Shown one piece after another: positions 1 to 10,865 of a stretch of DNA of 64,000 nt (its first letter is position 1; each line of letters starts with the position of its first letter). The notes under the pieces were generated by a model. That model made no database searches. It saw only the letters and a program-made list of their open reading frames with translations, and was not told the DNA's origin. The translations under genes were made by a program, and so were the position numbers. Source of the DNA: Elmis aenea (Eukaryota > Arthropoda > Insecta > Coleoptera > Elmidae); NCBI GenBank assembly GCA_947652605.1, contig OX393578.1, forward strand, positions 32,989,470 to 33,053,469, written 5' to 3'.

Positions 1-55
1 GAGATATCCCGTAAAACGAATTTGGTCCACCCTGTATCCCTGCAAGTATTTCCCA
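1..55 (-). repeat. MITE fragment (window edge)
   Basis: The first bases match, in reverse, the ends of repeats at 48927 and 55573: a TACAGGGTG-like terminus followed by ACCAAATTCGAATGTTTTACG-type sequence, here degenerate. It is one end of that element family, cut by the window boundary. Confidence 0.55.
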
Positions 56-937
56 TGAGCTTTTCCGGCAGTGTTGGCAGTATAAGATATACATTGCGAA
101 TAGTATAACCAAAATAAAGATAAATTTGCTTGGTATCAATTTGTCTTAGCAGATATGTTGTCATAAATAAATAAAACTCTAATGACTTTTTCGCAACAAA
201 AATAAGTTGATTTGTTTATTATTAATTAGTAACAAGATTTTATCGTATTTTGTTCGATCGTGTTTATAATTATGACGATAGCTAAATTCTACATAGTATT
301 GTTGACCACAGAATTTATGTTAAAAAAAACAAAAGCACAATTGTTTACATTTTTACACATCATTTGATAACCAAGATATAAAAGTCAAGAGTTATCTTAA
401 CGGTGAAAACATAAATTTCATAAACTTCTGTTATATCTTGATTAAATTAATCAAGTAAAAATTAAATACATGAGAACAAAACCATTATTATTTGATTGGT
501 AGGAGACGACAATAACCCGATCAAAACGAAGATAAGGAGAAGCATTCAAAAATGATTTTTTTGAGCAGTTTAATCGTTGAAACTATTTTAAGGATAATTA
601 TAGTCTTAAATTACTCTTTTAAATTTTTATAAACAAAAGCTAATGTTTTTCATATTCGTAACATATTTTTTAAAACTCATTCACATTATTTGCTAAAGCA
701 AACCGATCTATATAACATTCCAATAACTATAATTAGAAGATTAGTAATTTAATACGAGTATCTTACAGTGTAATTATTATATTTATACATATTTATATAA
801 CACGTTAGATTACAATTTTCTTTATAAATATTATCAGTATGTGCCCAATAAAATTAATTTTTTTATTATGGATTATAAAGCGTACTTATACTTAACTCAA
901 GTAATATCTCTTAAAAGATATATCTCAGGACTCTCAA

Positions 938-1143
938 TTAGTTAATTATCAAAAATAAGTAACGAATAAGTGTTTTAAAAGGCTTGTAAACCTTGCTAAA
1001 GGTCTTTTCAGTACTTGTAAAAACAAACTTGTCGTTCCACATAAAAACTAAATCTTCCAAATGAATCCGGAAGATCTATGAAAATCCGGTGCGTAGGCAA
1101 GCGTAATCGCATTTGCTTTAAATAAATTACAAACTGTACTCAC
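938..1143 (-). other. Possible intron and second exon of member 1
   Basis: Downstream of the first exon, the minus strand has two usable acceptors. One AG at 1049-1048 opens a phase-matched frame of 37 codons ending at 940-938. Another at 997-996 opens 15 codons ending at 951-949. A minus-strand AATAAA lies at 867-862, about 70-80 bases past either stop. This fits a compact two-exon gene, but in DNA this AT-rich an acceptor plus a short open frame can arise by chance. If the exon instead joins a distant common exon, this stretch is just intron. Confidence 0.3.
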
Positions 1144-1255
1144 ATATTCTTCTTTCATTTCTTTTGATTAAAACTTGCATGCAAAGCATGATTAAAAACA
1201 TCATAAGTAACACAATAAAAAAAATTGTCAAAGAAACGGACTCCGCGCGTTCCAT
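1144..1255 (-). CDS. Small membrane-peptide gene, member 1, first coding exon
   Basis: ATG at 1255 opens a 37-codon exon. The N-terminus MERAESVS is short and acidic/polar. Residues about 9-30 are strongly hydrophobic (LTIFFIVLLMMFLIMLC core) and fit one membrane helix. The tail KRNERRI is basic. By the positive-inside rule the N-terminus would face out or into the lumen and the tail the cytosol. The exon ends at T, directly before GTGAGT (1143-1138), a strong donor in phase 1, the same phase as nine other members. Without splicing the frame continues only into intron-like sequence. Function unknown; I do not recognise the family. The start is the only in-frame ATG before the hydrophobic segment. 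Confidence 0.6.
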
Positions 1256-1409
1256 TGTAATTATTTTATAAAATTTTCACACTGCACCATCACACATTTT
1301 CAACTACATAATAAACACTTAGAAGTTTCCATCATCAGATTAGATTAAAATTAATATTTTTGATTGGTCGTTTAGCTTTCGGTTTGTTTTGAAACACACA
1401 ATTAATACT

Positions 1410-1450
1410 ATACCTTATTATCTGTATATCCTGCATATTAAGATAATGTT
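1410..1450 (-). promoter_or_regulatory. GATA-motif cluster upstream of member 1
   Basis: TTATTATCTG near 1416-1424 and AGATAATG at 1441-1448 lie about 160-190 bases upstream of the member 1 ATG. A CAGTGTGAAA block (minus strand 1283-1274) sits near the expected transcription start and recurs upstream of member 3. HGATAR is the known binding motif of insect GATA factors, including gut GATA factors. Confidence 0.4.
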
Positions 1451-1812
1451 GTTGAATCCATGACAATATATAGATAACAAATGTAAAGATGTTACTTAAA
1501 CGGACACTTAATTTAATGTGCCGGGTGCATTTGTTTGACTTGCACTATTAGGATCTCGCTTAATAAAAATAAGAGATTCGGTTGAGTAAGCAAAAGTTAC
1601 AAATTACAGAGCTTTATTTGTAACGTCATGCTAATATTATGAGAAGTGCATGATTAACTTTATGTAGAGTGTAAAATTGGATTACGCATCATAGTGATTT
1701 CAATGTTAAAATTTTAAAAGTTTTATAATTTCTCCCCTAATTATTTTAGATAAAAGTGCAAGAAGGTTTTTTGTAGAGAAAACAATTCGGTGTCTACAAA
1801 TGTAATAATCAA
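1451..1812. other. No gene seen
   Basis: AT-rich intergenic sequence. No convincing coding frame, RNA gene or repeat end was recognised. Confidence 0.5.
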
Positions 1813-2148
1813 CAAAACGTCGTTTTGACAAAAATCTGTAGTGCCTTGGAAGTATGCCGTCACAACTGCCCAGCCTAATGTCACGTATACTGTCACTTTG
1901 ACGTGATATTTTTTTAAATTATCGTATATATTTTTTCAAACATTTAATTTAATACAATTTGTTGGCTTAATTGAAACGAAATCATAATCTTGTTACAATA
2001 ATAAAAATCTACGACGATTACATGTAAGTTTCGCGTCAAATTGACAGTATAAGGAATAAGTGACATTAGGGTGGGCAGTTGTCACCACATAACAGTTGTC
2101 AGAGCATAATTTCAAGGCATTACAGATTTTTGTCTAAACGGCGTTTTG
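1813..2148. repeat. MITE-like inverted repeat, 336 bp
   Basis: The left side CAAAACGTCGTTTTGACAAA matches the reverse of the right side near 2129-2148, followed inward by matching blocks AAATCTGTAGTGCCTTG and GCCCAGCCTAATGTCAC. The arms are about 100 bp. The 85-codon open frame starting at 2079 begins inside this arm and is not a gene. Confidence 0.6.
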
Positions 2149-3798
2149 TAATTTTCTTAATTTATTATTTTCAGTCATTTATGCTTGGCGAGTTTTTAAA
2201 TTTTGTTGTTATTTCTATAATAATTTATATAACTATTTATCAATATGTTGTCCCCAGAGCATATTTATTAATTTTTTTTATGGAACATTACGTATTAATG
2301 TTAATAGCGAAATCAAACGTGACTCTTAAATCTTAGCAAATAAAAGTGTTTTAAAAATAGTATTATCAAGTTATTTATCTATTAAAATTATCACAACGTA
2401 TACAAACTCAGGTTTTTATTTTTAAAACTAGGAAGTATATAAAATAAAATTATTCGATTAAGTTAAGTATGTAGGAGTATTAGTGAGATATATGTATGTC
2501 AGTTTTATTTTTTGCTTATTTAACCAAATGTTTCTCTTATACTAAAAGCGAGATTTCTATAGTAAACAAAATTATGTGGTGCACCCTGAAATAAGCAAAA
2601 ATTGATTTTACGAACACATTGTCTTCTGCTTTGAATAAAAACAATAATAATTTAATGTTTGTCACCTTTAATTAGTCTATTTAAGCTTCTCTGCAACTAT
2701 TTAACGTGCCTGTAATTTTGGCTTAGGTATAGATAAATGTAACTGCGTTTTTATTTTGTTCATATGTTTCTGTAATCTTTTTTTAGTTAATAATAGAACT
2801 CCGGATGTTCCATTGTGTTCGACTAGTGACAATAAAAATCTAATAACGATATTCGTCTTTCCGATAACAAGATGTAAGCGCCGTAAGATGTCAAGATAAA
2901 TCGATCACAGCAGAAAATTTATTTGAGTGATAAGACTTAAATTTGGCAATTATTTCAAATATTTTCAATTTCCTTGCGGATGTGTTATTAATACACGAAA
3001 TTTCTCATGCCTATAGGTTACACCGTGTACTTTTTACTCTTTTATCAGCATGTACCTCGCTAATTAAAACGTTCTACGAAACATGATTCATTCCATTATT
3101 CACTGATAAGTTTAAGCGGGTTTTCGAAAAAATAGCTTTAAACTTGGAATACACCTTGTTATGGCATTGACACTTTTAATCGCTGTTATTCATTGAAAAA
3201 ATTACCGACATTTTGCCTTAGCAACACGTTTTAGTTGAAATAATTCACTGGAATACGATTACAATTCGCTTTAAAAATTACACTAATTAAAAAATTCGTT
3301 TGTAAAAAAAAAAGTCAAATAGGTCGAAAATTTCGCACATATTTTAGGGCGCTTTTATATCTGGCAATTGTTCTGTAAGAAACAAAACCAACATGGTGTA
3401 TTTAGTATTCAGTTCATATCAAAATTTTATATTATTCTACAAAATTTGAGCACAAGAGTGTAGTTTAGTTAGGTTGCGGAATTATTAATTAAATTTTTAA
3501 AAAATATGTTTTATTTTGAATTTTCTGAAACAATGCGCCTTTCGTTCCGATTGCAACATTTTGGCGAGGACATATTTTAAATTGGAAGTAAACGAGAAGA
3601 TTTATAAAATTAACGTAATTATATTGGAATTCATTTTCACATCACATTATTCAAAAATTCTGACTTTACCATTTTATTTTCGCAATTAATATTTAAAATT
3701 CGGGATTAAATATTAAATACCAATTGTAACAAATTACTAAGACCATGCAATAATAAATGTGAGATAACCTTAACATTTTTTAAAAGTGAGAATAAATA
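2149..3798. other. Intergenic, no gene seen; scattered GATA sites
   Basis: AT-rich DNA. GATA-like motifs occur near 2861 (CGATAACAAG), 2897 (AGATAAATC) and 2929 (GTGATAAG), resembling the promoters of neighbouring members. I searched both strands nearby for a short hydrophobic frame ending in a phase-1 donor and found none, so a lost or degraded member is possible but not shown. Confidence 0.4.
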
Positions 3799-5007
3799 TA
3801 CAGGATGTTTCTTAAATATTGCCACAAAATTTGGGAGGTGATTCTTTATCGAAAATTAAGGGGGGTCTTCCATATAAATTTTTTTCCTTAGACGTCTCCT
3901 TTCGGAGTTACATCCCCCTAAAGCCCTAAAGGGAAGCGGTGAAATTGGGTTTTTACTTTATTTTTCAAATTTTACTTATTAAAAGGTTTCCCGAAGTAAT
4001 ATTTTTAATCTTATCCCACCTTCACAGGGTACTGTAAAGTGCGACCCCTGTTGGTTTTTTTATCCGAACTTTTTGGTGGGTTAGAATTTATTAATTAATT
4101 TTTTTTTAAAAGCCTAATTTATTTAGAAACTTTATTTATTTAGAAAGTTTTCTCGTAAAAACTACAGTTTTTGTGTAAAAAATAAAATAAGTAAACATGA
4201 ACCATCAAATATTACAATATAAAACGATTCAATTTGGTGGTTACCATGGTTTGTTCATATTGGGTAGAATAATTGATGTAATTCATTTTGAGGTTTACGC
4301 GGCGACAACGCTAAAACGCCCGTTAATTATATCCAACATGAACATAAACAAACCGTGATAACCACCAAAATTAAGCGTTTTATATTGGAATATTTGATGG
4401 TTCATGTTTACTTATTTTATTTTTTACTCAAAAACTGTAGGTTTTACGAGAAAAAGTTAATTTATTTTGAAGTTTACGCGGCGACAACGCAAAAACGCCC
4501 GCCAATTCTACCCAATGTAAACATAAACAAACCATGGTAACCACAAAATTAATCGTTTTATATTGGAATATTTGATGGTTCATGTTTACTTATTTTACTT
4601 TTTACTCAAAAACTGTAGGTTTTACGAGAAAAACTAAGAAATAAAAAAAGCTTCTACATAAAGCAAGCATTCAGAAAAAATAATTTTAATTGCAAAATTT
4701 TAACCCACCAAAAAGTTCTGATAAAAAAAACAACAGGGGTCGCACTTTTCAGCCCCCTGTGAAGGTAAGAGATAATTGAAAATATTACTATGGGAAACCT
4801 TTTAATAAGAATAAAACATCTACCAAATATCATTCTCCCACATTTATCCAAATTTGAAAAATAAAATTTTTACCCAATTTTACCGCTCCCCTTTCGGGGG
4901 GTGTAACTCCGAAAGAAGACGTCTAAGGAAAAAATTTTATATGAAAGACCTCCCTTAATTTTTGATAACGAATCACTTTTTTTGCAACATTTAAGAAACA
5001 CCTTGTA
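3799..5007. mobile_element. Fold-back DNA transposon (non-autonomous), copy 1
   Basis: Begins TACAGGATGTTTCTTAAAT and ends with the inverse (AAACACCTTGTA), flanked by TA on both sides. Arms of about 300 bp carry the conserved CGAAAATTAAGGGGGG and GGAGTTACATCCCCCT blocks. The middle holds repeated palindromic units around CCATGGTTTGTTCATATTGG. No transposase frame. A related copy lies at 33366-34436. Confidence 0.75.
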
Positions 5008-5117
5008 TAGAACGAAAATTTAAATCAAACAAATTGCAAGTTTTACACAAGTAAAAAAATTGTAGAAAAAAATTGTTTAAAAAATTTCCAAGAATTAATA
5101 ATATTTTCATCATCTTT

Positions 5118-5497
5118 ATTTCAAAACAGATTTTATACTAAATAAAACATTTTTTTTGAGTTTTGTTTTTAAAACGTTAAAATATTAAATTTTCACGTGA
5201 TCAGCGTATTTATAATTTTTGCTTCATTAAAAACAAATGTGTAAAATTGGCCAAATTATTTTCGAATATATTCTGTGAATTTTTAATAATTTTTTTCTTG
5301 CTAAGTTTGCAGAAATTAAAAATGAATACTAATATTTAAATAAGAAATAAGTATTGGACAGTAAATAAATAATGCAGTCAATCAGAATGAAAATTTACAG
5401 TAATGATCTCATCTTACGTTGAAAATATATCTAATTTAATTTTATATTAATCAAATAATCACTCAAATAATCAAACAATTTGTTAAATTTTACTTAC
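5118..5497 (-). other. Possible intron, second exon and poly(A) signal of member 2
   Basis: After the member 2 donor, the minus strand shows a pyrimidine-rich stretch ending AACTTAG (acceptor 5302-5301), then 23 phase-matched codons to a stop. AATAAA on the minus strand lies at 5123-5118. A second acceptor about 45 bases upstream (…ATATTAG) opens 39 codons in another frame. The choice cannot be made from sequence alone. Confidence 0.3.
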
Positions 5498-5603
5498 AAA
5501 AAAGTTTTCTTCTCTTTCTCACTTCTACACATAAAGCAGCAATTATTAAACCGAAGAACAACCCTAAGAAAATTATTAATGTTATAACTTGACTAGTTTC
5601 CAT
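5498..5603 (-). CDS. Small membrane-peptide gene, member 2, first coding exon
   Basis: ATG at 5603 starts a 35-codon exon. It has a five-residue head (METSQ), a hydrophobic helix at residues about 6-26 (VITLIIFLGLFFGLIIAALC), then VEVRKRRKLF, a strongly basic cytosolic-type tail. It ends T|GTAAGT (donor 5497-5492), phase 1. It is clearly paralogous to member 3: both begin MET, share the I/L-A/T-L helix pattern and the VEVR motif followed by basic residues, and have related promoters. This pair is the best evidence that the array arose by tandem duplication and that the frames are real. Function unknown. Confidence 0.7.
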
Positions 5604-5687
5604 GACTAGCCTTCAAAGTATGTGTTGATAATGCCATATTATAATTGGAATAACACATAGGTATTTTACTTTATAGACCTAGTGGTG

Positions 5688-5735
5688 AGCTATGATAAGA
5701 TAATACTTTATTACCGTATCGATTGCTATCTTTTA
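5688..5735 (-). promoter_or_regulatory. Conserved GATA promoter block of member 2
   Basis: TGATAAGATAATA at about 5693-5705, followed by CGTATCGATTGCTATCTTTT, lies about 90-130 bases upstream of the ATG. The block aligns with 11726-11760 upstream of member 3 (TGATAAGATAATA, then GTTATCGTATTGATTACT), so promoter and exon were duplicated together. Tandem GATAAGATAA is a strong form of the insect HGATAR site. Confidence 0.55.
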
Positions 5736-6113
5736 TATTCGTAATTATTTTGTTTAAGTCAAAGGTCTTTGTGATGGATGGTATATTTCTAAGTATTATT
5801 GTACATTTATTTATTGATCTGGGATTATTTCGAGAGGTAGCTTATCATGATGATATACAAAAAGTTTTGATGAAATAAACATGTATCGGTGACGTGATAT
5901 TTCCGTTTTTTCTTGAAATTTGTAGAAAGAAACGTCATGATGATTATACTGCCTGACAAGATACTATCGCCAAGGCTGCGATTACATTACAACCGCATTC
6001 GCGCGAAATGAGCTTCACGCGAATGTGAATGTATTCGTGTGAATATTGAGTGGTATTTTATTTCGACTAAACCGCGCAAATTTTAACAGTGAGAAATAGT
6101 TATTTATGTATCA

Positions 6114-6224
6114 AGGCCAAAAAGTGTAACTTTTTCGGCCGCGTCTGGTTTGCTGGCCGAGACGTAGTCGAGGCCAGCAAACAGGCAAGGCCGAAAAAGT
6201 ACGTTTTGGCCGAGGTGCATATTA
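6114..6224. repeat. Hairpin repeat with GGCCGAAAAAGT motifs
   Basis: An imperfect palindrome: GGCCAAAAAGTGTAACTTTTT and GCGTCTGGTTTGCTGGCC against GGCCAGCAAACAGGC and GGCCGAAAAAGTACG. It shares its GGCCGWAAAAGTTACTTTT vocabulary with the adjacent MITE and may be a second copy of its core. Confidence 0.5.
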
Positions 6225-6225
6225 A

Positions 6226-6507
6226 ATTTTTTGTGCGATCGAATTAAAAACAATTTAAATTTTTAGTAATTTTCAAAATTATAGGTTAGAAACTACGTGA
6301 CATTCTGTCACTGACAGATGACGGCGTATGTACTGCATTACCGGCCCTCTCCTTAGCAACGGCCGTAAAAGTTACTTTTTCGGCCGTTGCTAAGGGTAAC
6401 GGCCTGAAAAGTAACTTTTACGGCCGTTGCTTAGGGCCGGTAATGCAGTACTTTATGGTTGCTAACGCGTCCGTCAAACAGCTGTTTCTAGTACGATCGC
6501 ACAAAAA
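6226..6507. mobile_element. MITE with TTTTGTGCGATCG ends and palindromic core
   Basis: Terminal TTTTTTGTGCGATCG is matched by CGATCGCACAAAAA at the right. The core is a long palindrome of CCGGCCCT..TTAGCAACGGCCG units with GTAAAAGTTACTTTTTCGG. One end of the same family reappears at 61537-61610. Confidence 0.65.
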
Positions 6508-6519
6508 GGTATTTACGAA

Positions 6520-6725
6520 ACCCTCAGAGCTATATGGCTTCAATTAAGGTCCCATTTTTTACTATACCAACGGAAGATACACTAAAAACAAGCTCTAAGA
6601 AAGGATTTTACGAGAAATGGAAGTTCCAAACTGCATCGGTTGTATTGATGCAAAGCACACATTCGTATCAACTGCCCAGTGAAATCATGAACAATGTTTT
6701 ACAATTACAATACAACCAATATTAA
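6520..6725 (+). pseudogene. PIF/Harbinger transposase fragment
   Basis: Translated in two overlapping frames, the segment reads FYEKWKF followed, after a one-base shift, by PNCIGCIDAKH. That is the highly conserved Harbinger nuclease motif around the first catalytic aspartate (consensus PNCIGAIDGKH). About 60 residues remain of a protein normally near 350-400. A frame shift near 6625 and loss of the rest make it non-functional. Confidence 0.6.
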
Positions 6726-7292
6726 TCAATAGTATTGCAAGCGGTCCATCTTAAATATCACTGTAGTCGCTTCAAAATTCAAACGAGTTCAAACTACAAA
6801 CAATTTCCAGCGATTTCGTGCGAATATTCGGTTGCAGTATTCAGTATAACCGCTCTTATATACCTACATGCATTGGTTTGTTCGCGTGAATACGTTCACA
6901 TACCCGCGAAGCTCATTTCGTTTAAATACGGTTGTAATGTAACCGCAGCCTTGGATGCGATACAAACATACAAAGATACGTTATACATAAGCCTACCATA
7001 TTTTCGTAATATTTTCTTACGAAAACGCGTATGTCCGCACCAGAAGCGTGCAATTGGCAACCCTATAACACCCAGGCAAAAACGTTTCACAAAGTGGCGG
7101 ATTAACTAAATTGAGGGCCCTAGGCGCAATATGATTTCGGGGCCCCTACCCCTCCTCAGTTAACGCTTAACGGTCACAAAATTGCGCTTTAGTATCTGAA
7201 AAATGTTATTTTCAACTTTTAAAAAATTCAATTCAATTTAACAGACTACTAAAACTATATCATATTAATTAGATTATTGATATACAAACGTA

Positions 7293-7939
7293 TTAAATAG
7301 GAACCTTCCTGGCCTTTAATTTTGCGAATTTACTTATAATGTCTTTATATTCTAAAAATTGAACAACATCATTTTCAGTAAACATACCTAACTGATAATG
7401 CGTTTAAATCCATATGACTTAGACTTAGAGAATTACGCAAATAGTTTTTCACACGTTTTAATACCGAAAATGATCTTTCGCTACTTGCATTGCAAATCGG
7501 TAACGTTAAAAAAATCTTTAAGATGGTCTCCACGATAGGAAATGTAGATTTAATCCTTCAATCAACACGCTATACATTTCAACACTTTTTCTTCTCGAAT
7601 AAAGTTAATGAAGTGATGAAGTTCATTTTTAAAATATGTTATCTCAATATCTTTATCAAATGTTAAAGTTAAATTTTTTACACATTTATTAAATTCATAG
7701 TCGCTTATTGATAAATTTAAAAAAAATTGAAAATCTTTTAAAATTTCGTTGTGAATTGCGCTTCTATTATTCAGTTCAGATATAAGTTTATCGCAAATTA
7801 CATTGCGAGTCTTTATAACAAAATGTTGTTTAGCACTGAAATGTGTATCATTAGATGATGTCTTGTCGAATTGCAATTTTTTCTTTTTCATTCTCCCATT
7901 TCCGAAGATCCGATTTTCATGTATGTTTACTAACTTCAC
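7293..7939 (-). pseudogene. hAT transposase (ZMYM1-like), broken
   Basis: The minus frame 7939-7562 (about 125 residues) reads like the N-terminal TTF-type region of insect ZMYM1-like hAT proteins. The next 270 bases encode, in shifted frames, the C-terminal dimerisation domain: ICNASSERSFSVLKRVKNYL, then SLSHMDLNALSVRYV, then after a shift ENDVVQFLEYKDIISKFAKL. The order N-terminus directly to hATC shows a large internal deletion of the catalytic core. Stops and at least one frame shift make it inactive. Confidence 0.7.
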
Positions 7940-7984
7940 AGTAGAAAAAAATAACCAAAAATATGTTGGTATGGTAACTATAGA

Positions 7985-8150
7985 CCTGTTCCAACAGGGC
8001 TATTACAATCCAATAAACTATCAGGATTCTGCGCACTATACTTGTAGATATAGCGTGCCATTAAAGACTACAATGGCACGCGATATTGATACTGCGCACA
8101 CTCCTGATAGTTCGGCGCACTGTCAGCAAGCATGTTGGAACAAACAACAA
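7985..8150. repeat. Small palindromic MITE inside the hAT element
   Basis: CCTGTTCCAACAGGGC near 7986 and GCATGTTGGAACAAAC near 8135 are inverse. Inner blocks AACTATCAGGA and ACTCCTGATAGTT also pair, around GTGCCATTAAAG..CAATGGCACGCG. Related sequence is at about 43168-43222. Confidence 0.5.
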
Positions 8151-8390
8151 ACCTTATGTTAAATTCTTGTCATAAGTATCAAAACGTAATTCATTAAATT
8201 TAAATGCCTAAAATTGTTTTAATAAATATTCGTATTCGTTTGATTAATTTATTCAACCCAGCGATGCGGTGTCCCTAGGCGCGCGCCTAGTGAGCCTATT
8301 GGGTAATCCGCCACTCTTTCACAACAAAATGACAGTGAAACACGTTTTCTTAGCTCCTCGCCCTTTATTGTTGTCCGCGCAATCGGATTT

Positions 8391-8463
8391 CACACGACAT
8401 TACTCTTACAATTTTCTAAGTTCCGCACTGATTGTCTAACTTTGTTAGAGTAATGTCGTGTGA
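8391..8463. repeat. Hairpin
   Basis: CACACGACATTACTC at the left pairs with GAGTAATGTCGTGTG at the right, separated by about 40 bases. Probably the two ends of a minimal MITE. Confidence 0.55.
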
Positions 8464-8493
8464 CATCACTCAATTTTATAGAGTACAAGATGG

Positions 8494-8999
8494 TTTACCC
8501 GGCGTTGCACGGGCGATTACAATTTTAATTACTGTTTTAACTTGAATAAGCCCAATAATTCCAAATCATACACAAATGACATACTCTGATCAATCATCTT
8601 TTCATTTTCTTATAATTCCTTAAAAAATAACTATTTATTGCTTAAAAATTTAATAATAATTCAAATTTATTTTCTTTCGTCTTGTTTCAATTAAAAATGT
8701 ACTAATAAAAATAATACTTCATGTACATTTATTACTAATTGTATACAAAACAATCTTTACTTGTGAAATATACCGCGCCGTATCGTGTTATGACCAGGTA
8801 TTTGCCGACGTAAGATCGAATCCCGTCCAAGTAATTTTTTTTTTTTAAATTGGTAATATGTGCTTGTACTTAAAGTTTGGCGTTAGATCTGCAAGGTGCT
8901 AAATAGTAACTGTGCAAAATTTGGTCCCGATCGGTCAACGGACCTAGGATTGTTTAGCGAACAAACAAACAAACAAACAAACACACAAACAAGCTCTTT
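8494..8999 (-). mobile_element. Non-autonomous Helitron, reverse orientation, 5' end cut
   Basis: Read on the minus strand it begins AAAAGAGCTTG, then (TTTG)n, then CCTAGGTCCGTTGACCGATC and GGGACCAAATTTTGCACAG, and ends CGCCCGTGCAACGCCGGG. These blocks match, in order, the Helitron at 14129-14460. Its first bases were replaced by the fold-back inserted at 9004. It carries a unique 300-bp middle with a tRNA-like B box (see 8765-8835). Confidence 0.65.
8765..8840 (+). repeat. tRNA-like B box, possible SINE head
   Basis: GATCGAATCCCGTCC followed by a T-run of about 12 resembles the internal RNA polymerase III B box (GWTCRANNC) and terminator of a tRNA-derived SINE. An intact tRNA cloverleaf is not seen. 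It lies within the reversed Helitron. Confidence 0.3.
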
Positions 9000-9003
9000 T
9001 ATA

Positions 9004-10865
9004 TACAGGGTGAGTCATTAGTGGCGGATCGGTCGATTGTAGCTAAACGGTTTGAGATAAAAAGTTGATTCAAACGATATTCCATACCGTTTTTTCTTCC
9101 GAACACGATAAAAATATTTTCAAATATACAGGGTGAGTCACCTCTCTGGAACCAATTGCATCTTTTATATTTCAAATACAACACCCCATTTTTTATTTAA
9201 TATTCTTGACCGCCTTCATTTTAGCTTTACATCGATATAAAATAGTACAGGTTTTTATGCGGTCTTGTCACTAAAAAAAAATAATTTTCAAAACTTTTCA
9301 AGATTTTAAGTCTTTATTTAAAAAATTCTCCTGAAGTCATTTTTCGAAGCACAGAGTTGTAATTTGGTAAGGACATGCAGAAACCATTGCTCTATTAGCA
9401 CGATACGAAAAAGTTTGAATCACGCATACAGGGTGTTCATAAATAGGTGGCAATTTTCTTGATTTTCAAAAGCTTGTTATTCAATTTTTTCAAATGCAAA
9501 CCCCTGTATTTTCTTATGTCATCGAATTCGTCTTTAAGAGAGCTTCATTTTTTATTAAGTATGTCCTATACCCAAAACTCATACTTTTCAAGATATTCGA
9601 CATTTTTTCTTCTAATCATTATTAAAGCAAAAAGGATTCCGTGGAAATCGAAAAAACTGACTGTTCACTCCACTAACGTCAAAAACTTGTCATTTATTTC
9701 TTGAATTATAGCATTTCCATAATTAATTTCACTTTACAAAAGCAAATTGACATGGTTTATTCACCGTTTCGTGTATTTAATTACTAATAGTAGGTAGATA
9801 CTTAGTCTTGTGGATTCGCTTATAAGCAATAAATAAATTGGCAACCAAATCAATTTGATCATTGTTATGAACTTTACTGGTGTTTCTAAACCTTAAAGGA
9901 AGCGCGAAGAAAAACAGAAAATGAAAGACAAATTATTTGTTGAAACCACAAAGAAAACATTAAATAAAATCTGTAAGTAAAATAATAGAACATAAAAAAA
10001 TCATTGCTATATGAAATTGAATAAACTAGTTAGCCTTTAAGTGCATGTTAATCAAAATGTGCGTAAATCCTTGCCGCCAGCAAAGGATTTCTTTCGCCTT
10101 CTCTCAAGCAATAAGCCATCTCAATTTGCTCTTGTAAAGTTAAATTGATTGTGGAAATGCTATAAATACAAGAAATAAATGACAAGTTTTTGACGTTAGT
10201 GGAGTAAACAGTCAGCTTTTTCGATTTCCACGGCATCCTATTTGCTTTAATAACGATTAGAAAAAAAAAGTCGAATATCTCGAAAAGTATGAGTTTTGGG
10301 TATAGGACATACTTAACAAAAAATGAAGCTCTCTTAAAGACGAATTCGATGACATAAGAAAATACAGGGGTTTGCATTTGAAAAAATTGAATTACGAGCT
10401 TTTGAAAATCAGGAAAGTTGGCAGCTATTTATGAACACCCTGTATGCGTGATTCAAACTTTTTCGTATCGTGCTAATAGAGCAATGTTTTCTGCATGTCC
10501 TTACCAAATTACAACTCTGTGCTTCGAAAAATGACTTCAAAAGAATTTTTTAAATAAAGACTTAAAATCTTGAAAAGTTTTGAAAATTATTTTTTTTTAG
10601 TGACAAAGCCGCATAAAAACCTGTATTATTTTGTCGATGTAAAGCTAAAATGAAGGCGGTCAAGAATATTAAATAAAAAATGGGGTGTTGTATTTGAAAT
10701 ATGAAAGTTGCTATTGGTTCCAGAGAGGTGACTCACCCTGTATATTTAAAAATATTTTTATCGTATTCGGAAGAAAAAACTGTATGGAATTCCGTTTGAA
10801 TCAACTTTTTACCTCAAATCGTTTAGCCACAATCGCCCGATCTGCCACTAATGACTCACCCTGTA
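9004..10865. mobile_element. Fold-back element with about 740-bp inverted arms and nested ends
   Basis: Left end TACAGGGTGAGTCATTAGTGG, right end its inverse, flanked by TA. The arms (9004-9740 and 10135-10865) are near identical in inverse order. Each arm contains two further terminal motifs: TACAGGGTGAGTCACCTCTC at 9125, and TACAGGGTGTTCATAAATAGG at 9428, mirrored near 10731 and 10443. So three pairs of ends are arranged concentrically. The arms are open in short frames but show no known domain. A single arm recurs at 51560-52185. Confidence 0.75.

Larger units (their letters stand above)
5970..6954. mobile_element. PIF/Harbinger-type element, degenerate, with nested MITE
   Basis: The ends are inverse: CCAAGGCTGCGATTACATTA at the left and TAATGTAACCGCAGCCTTGG at the right, with further matching inner blocks (GAAATGAGCTTC near 6007 and GAAGCTCATTTC near 6908). 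The interior carries a broken Harbinger transposase (6520-6725) and a nested MITE (6226-6507). No clear three-base target duplication was found at the edges. Confidence 0.6.
7093..8316 (-). mobile_element. hAT transposon, 1.22 kb, with 8-bp target duplication
   Basis: Flanked by TTTCACAA at 7085-7092 and 8317-8324. The termini are AGTGGCGGATTA and TAATCCGCCACTC, then CCTAGGCGC-type subterminal sequence on both sides. Inside is a broken minus-strand transposase. The element sits inside an older hAT MITE. Confidence 0.8.
6989..8390. mobile_element. hAT MITE copy split by a second hAT insertion
   Basis: 6989-7092 (AAGCCTACCATATTTTCG…, CGCGTATGTCCGC) and 8317-about 8390 (AAAATGAC…TTTCTTAGCTCCTCG…) are collinear with the intact element at 43528-44289. 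They were one copy before the insertion at 7093-8316. The far end is lost, replaced by the hairpin at 8391-8463. Confidence 0.65.

Noticed and set aside
2850..2935. GATA cluster as evidence for an extra member between 1 and 2
   Set aside because: No ATG-started hydrophobic frame with a phase-1 donor within about 400 bases on either strand.
8765..8840. tRNA gene
   Set aside because: Only a B box and T-run are seen; no complete cloverleaf.
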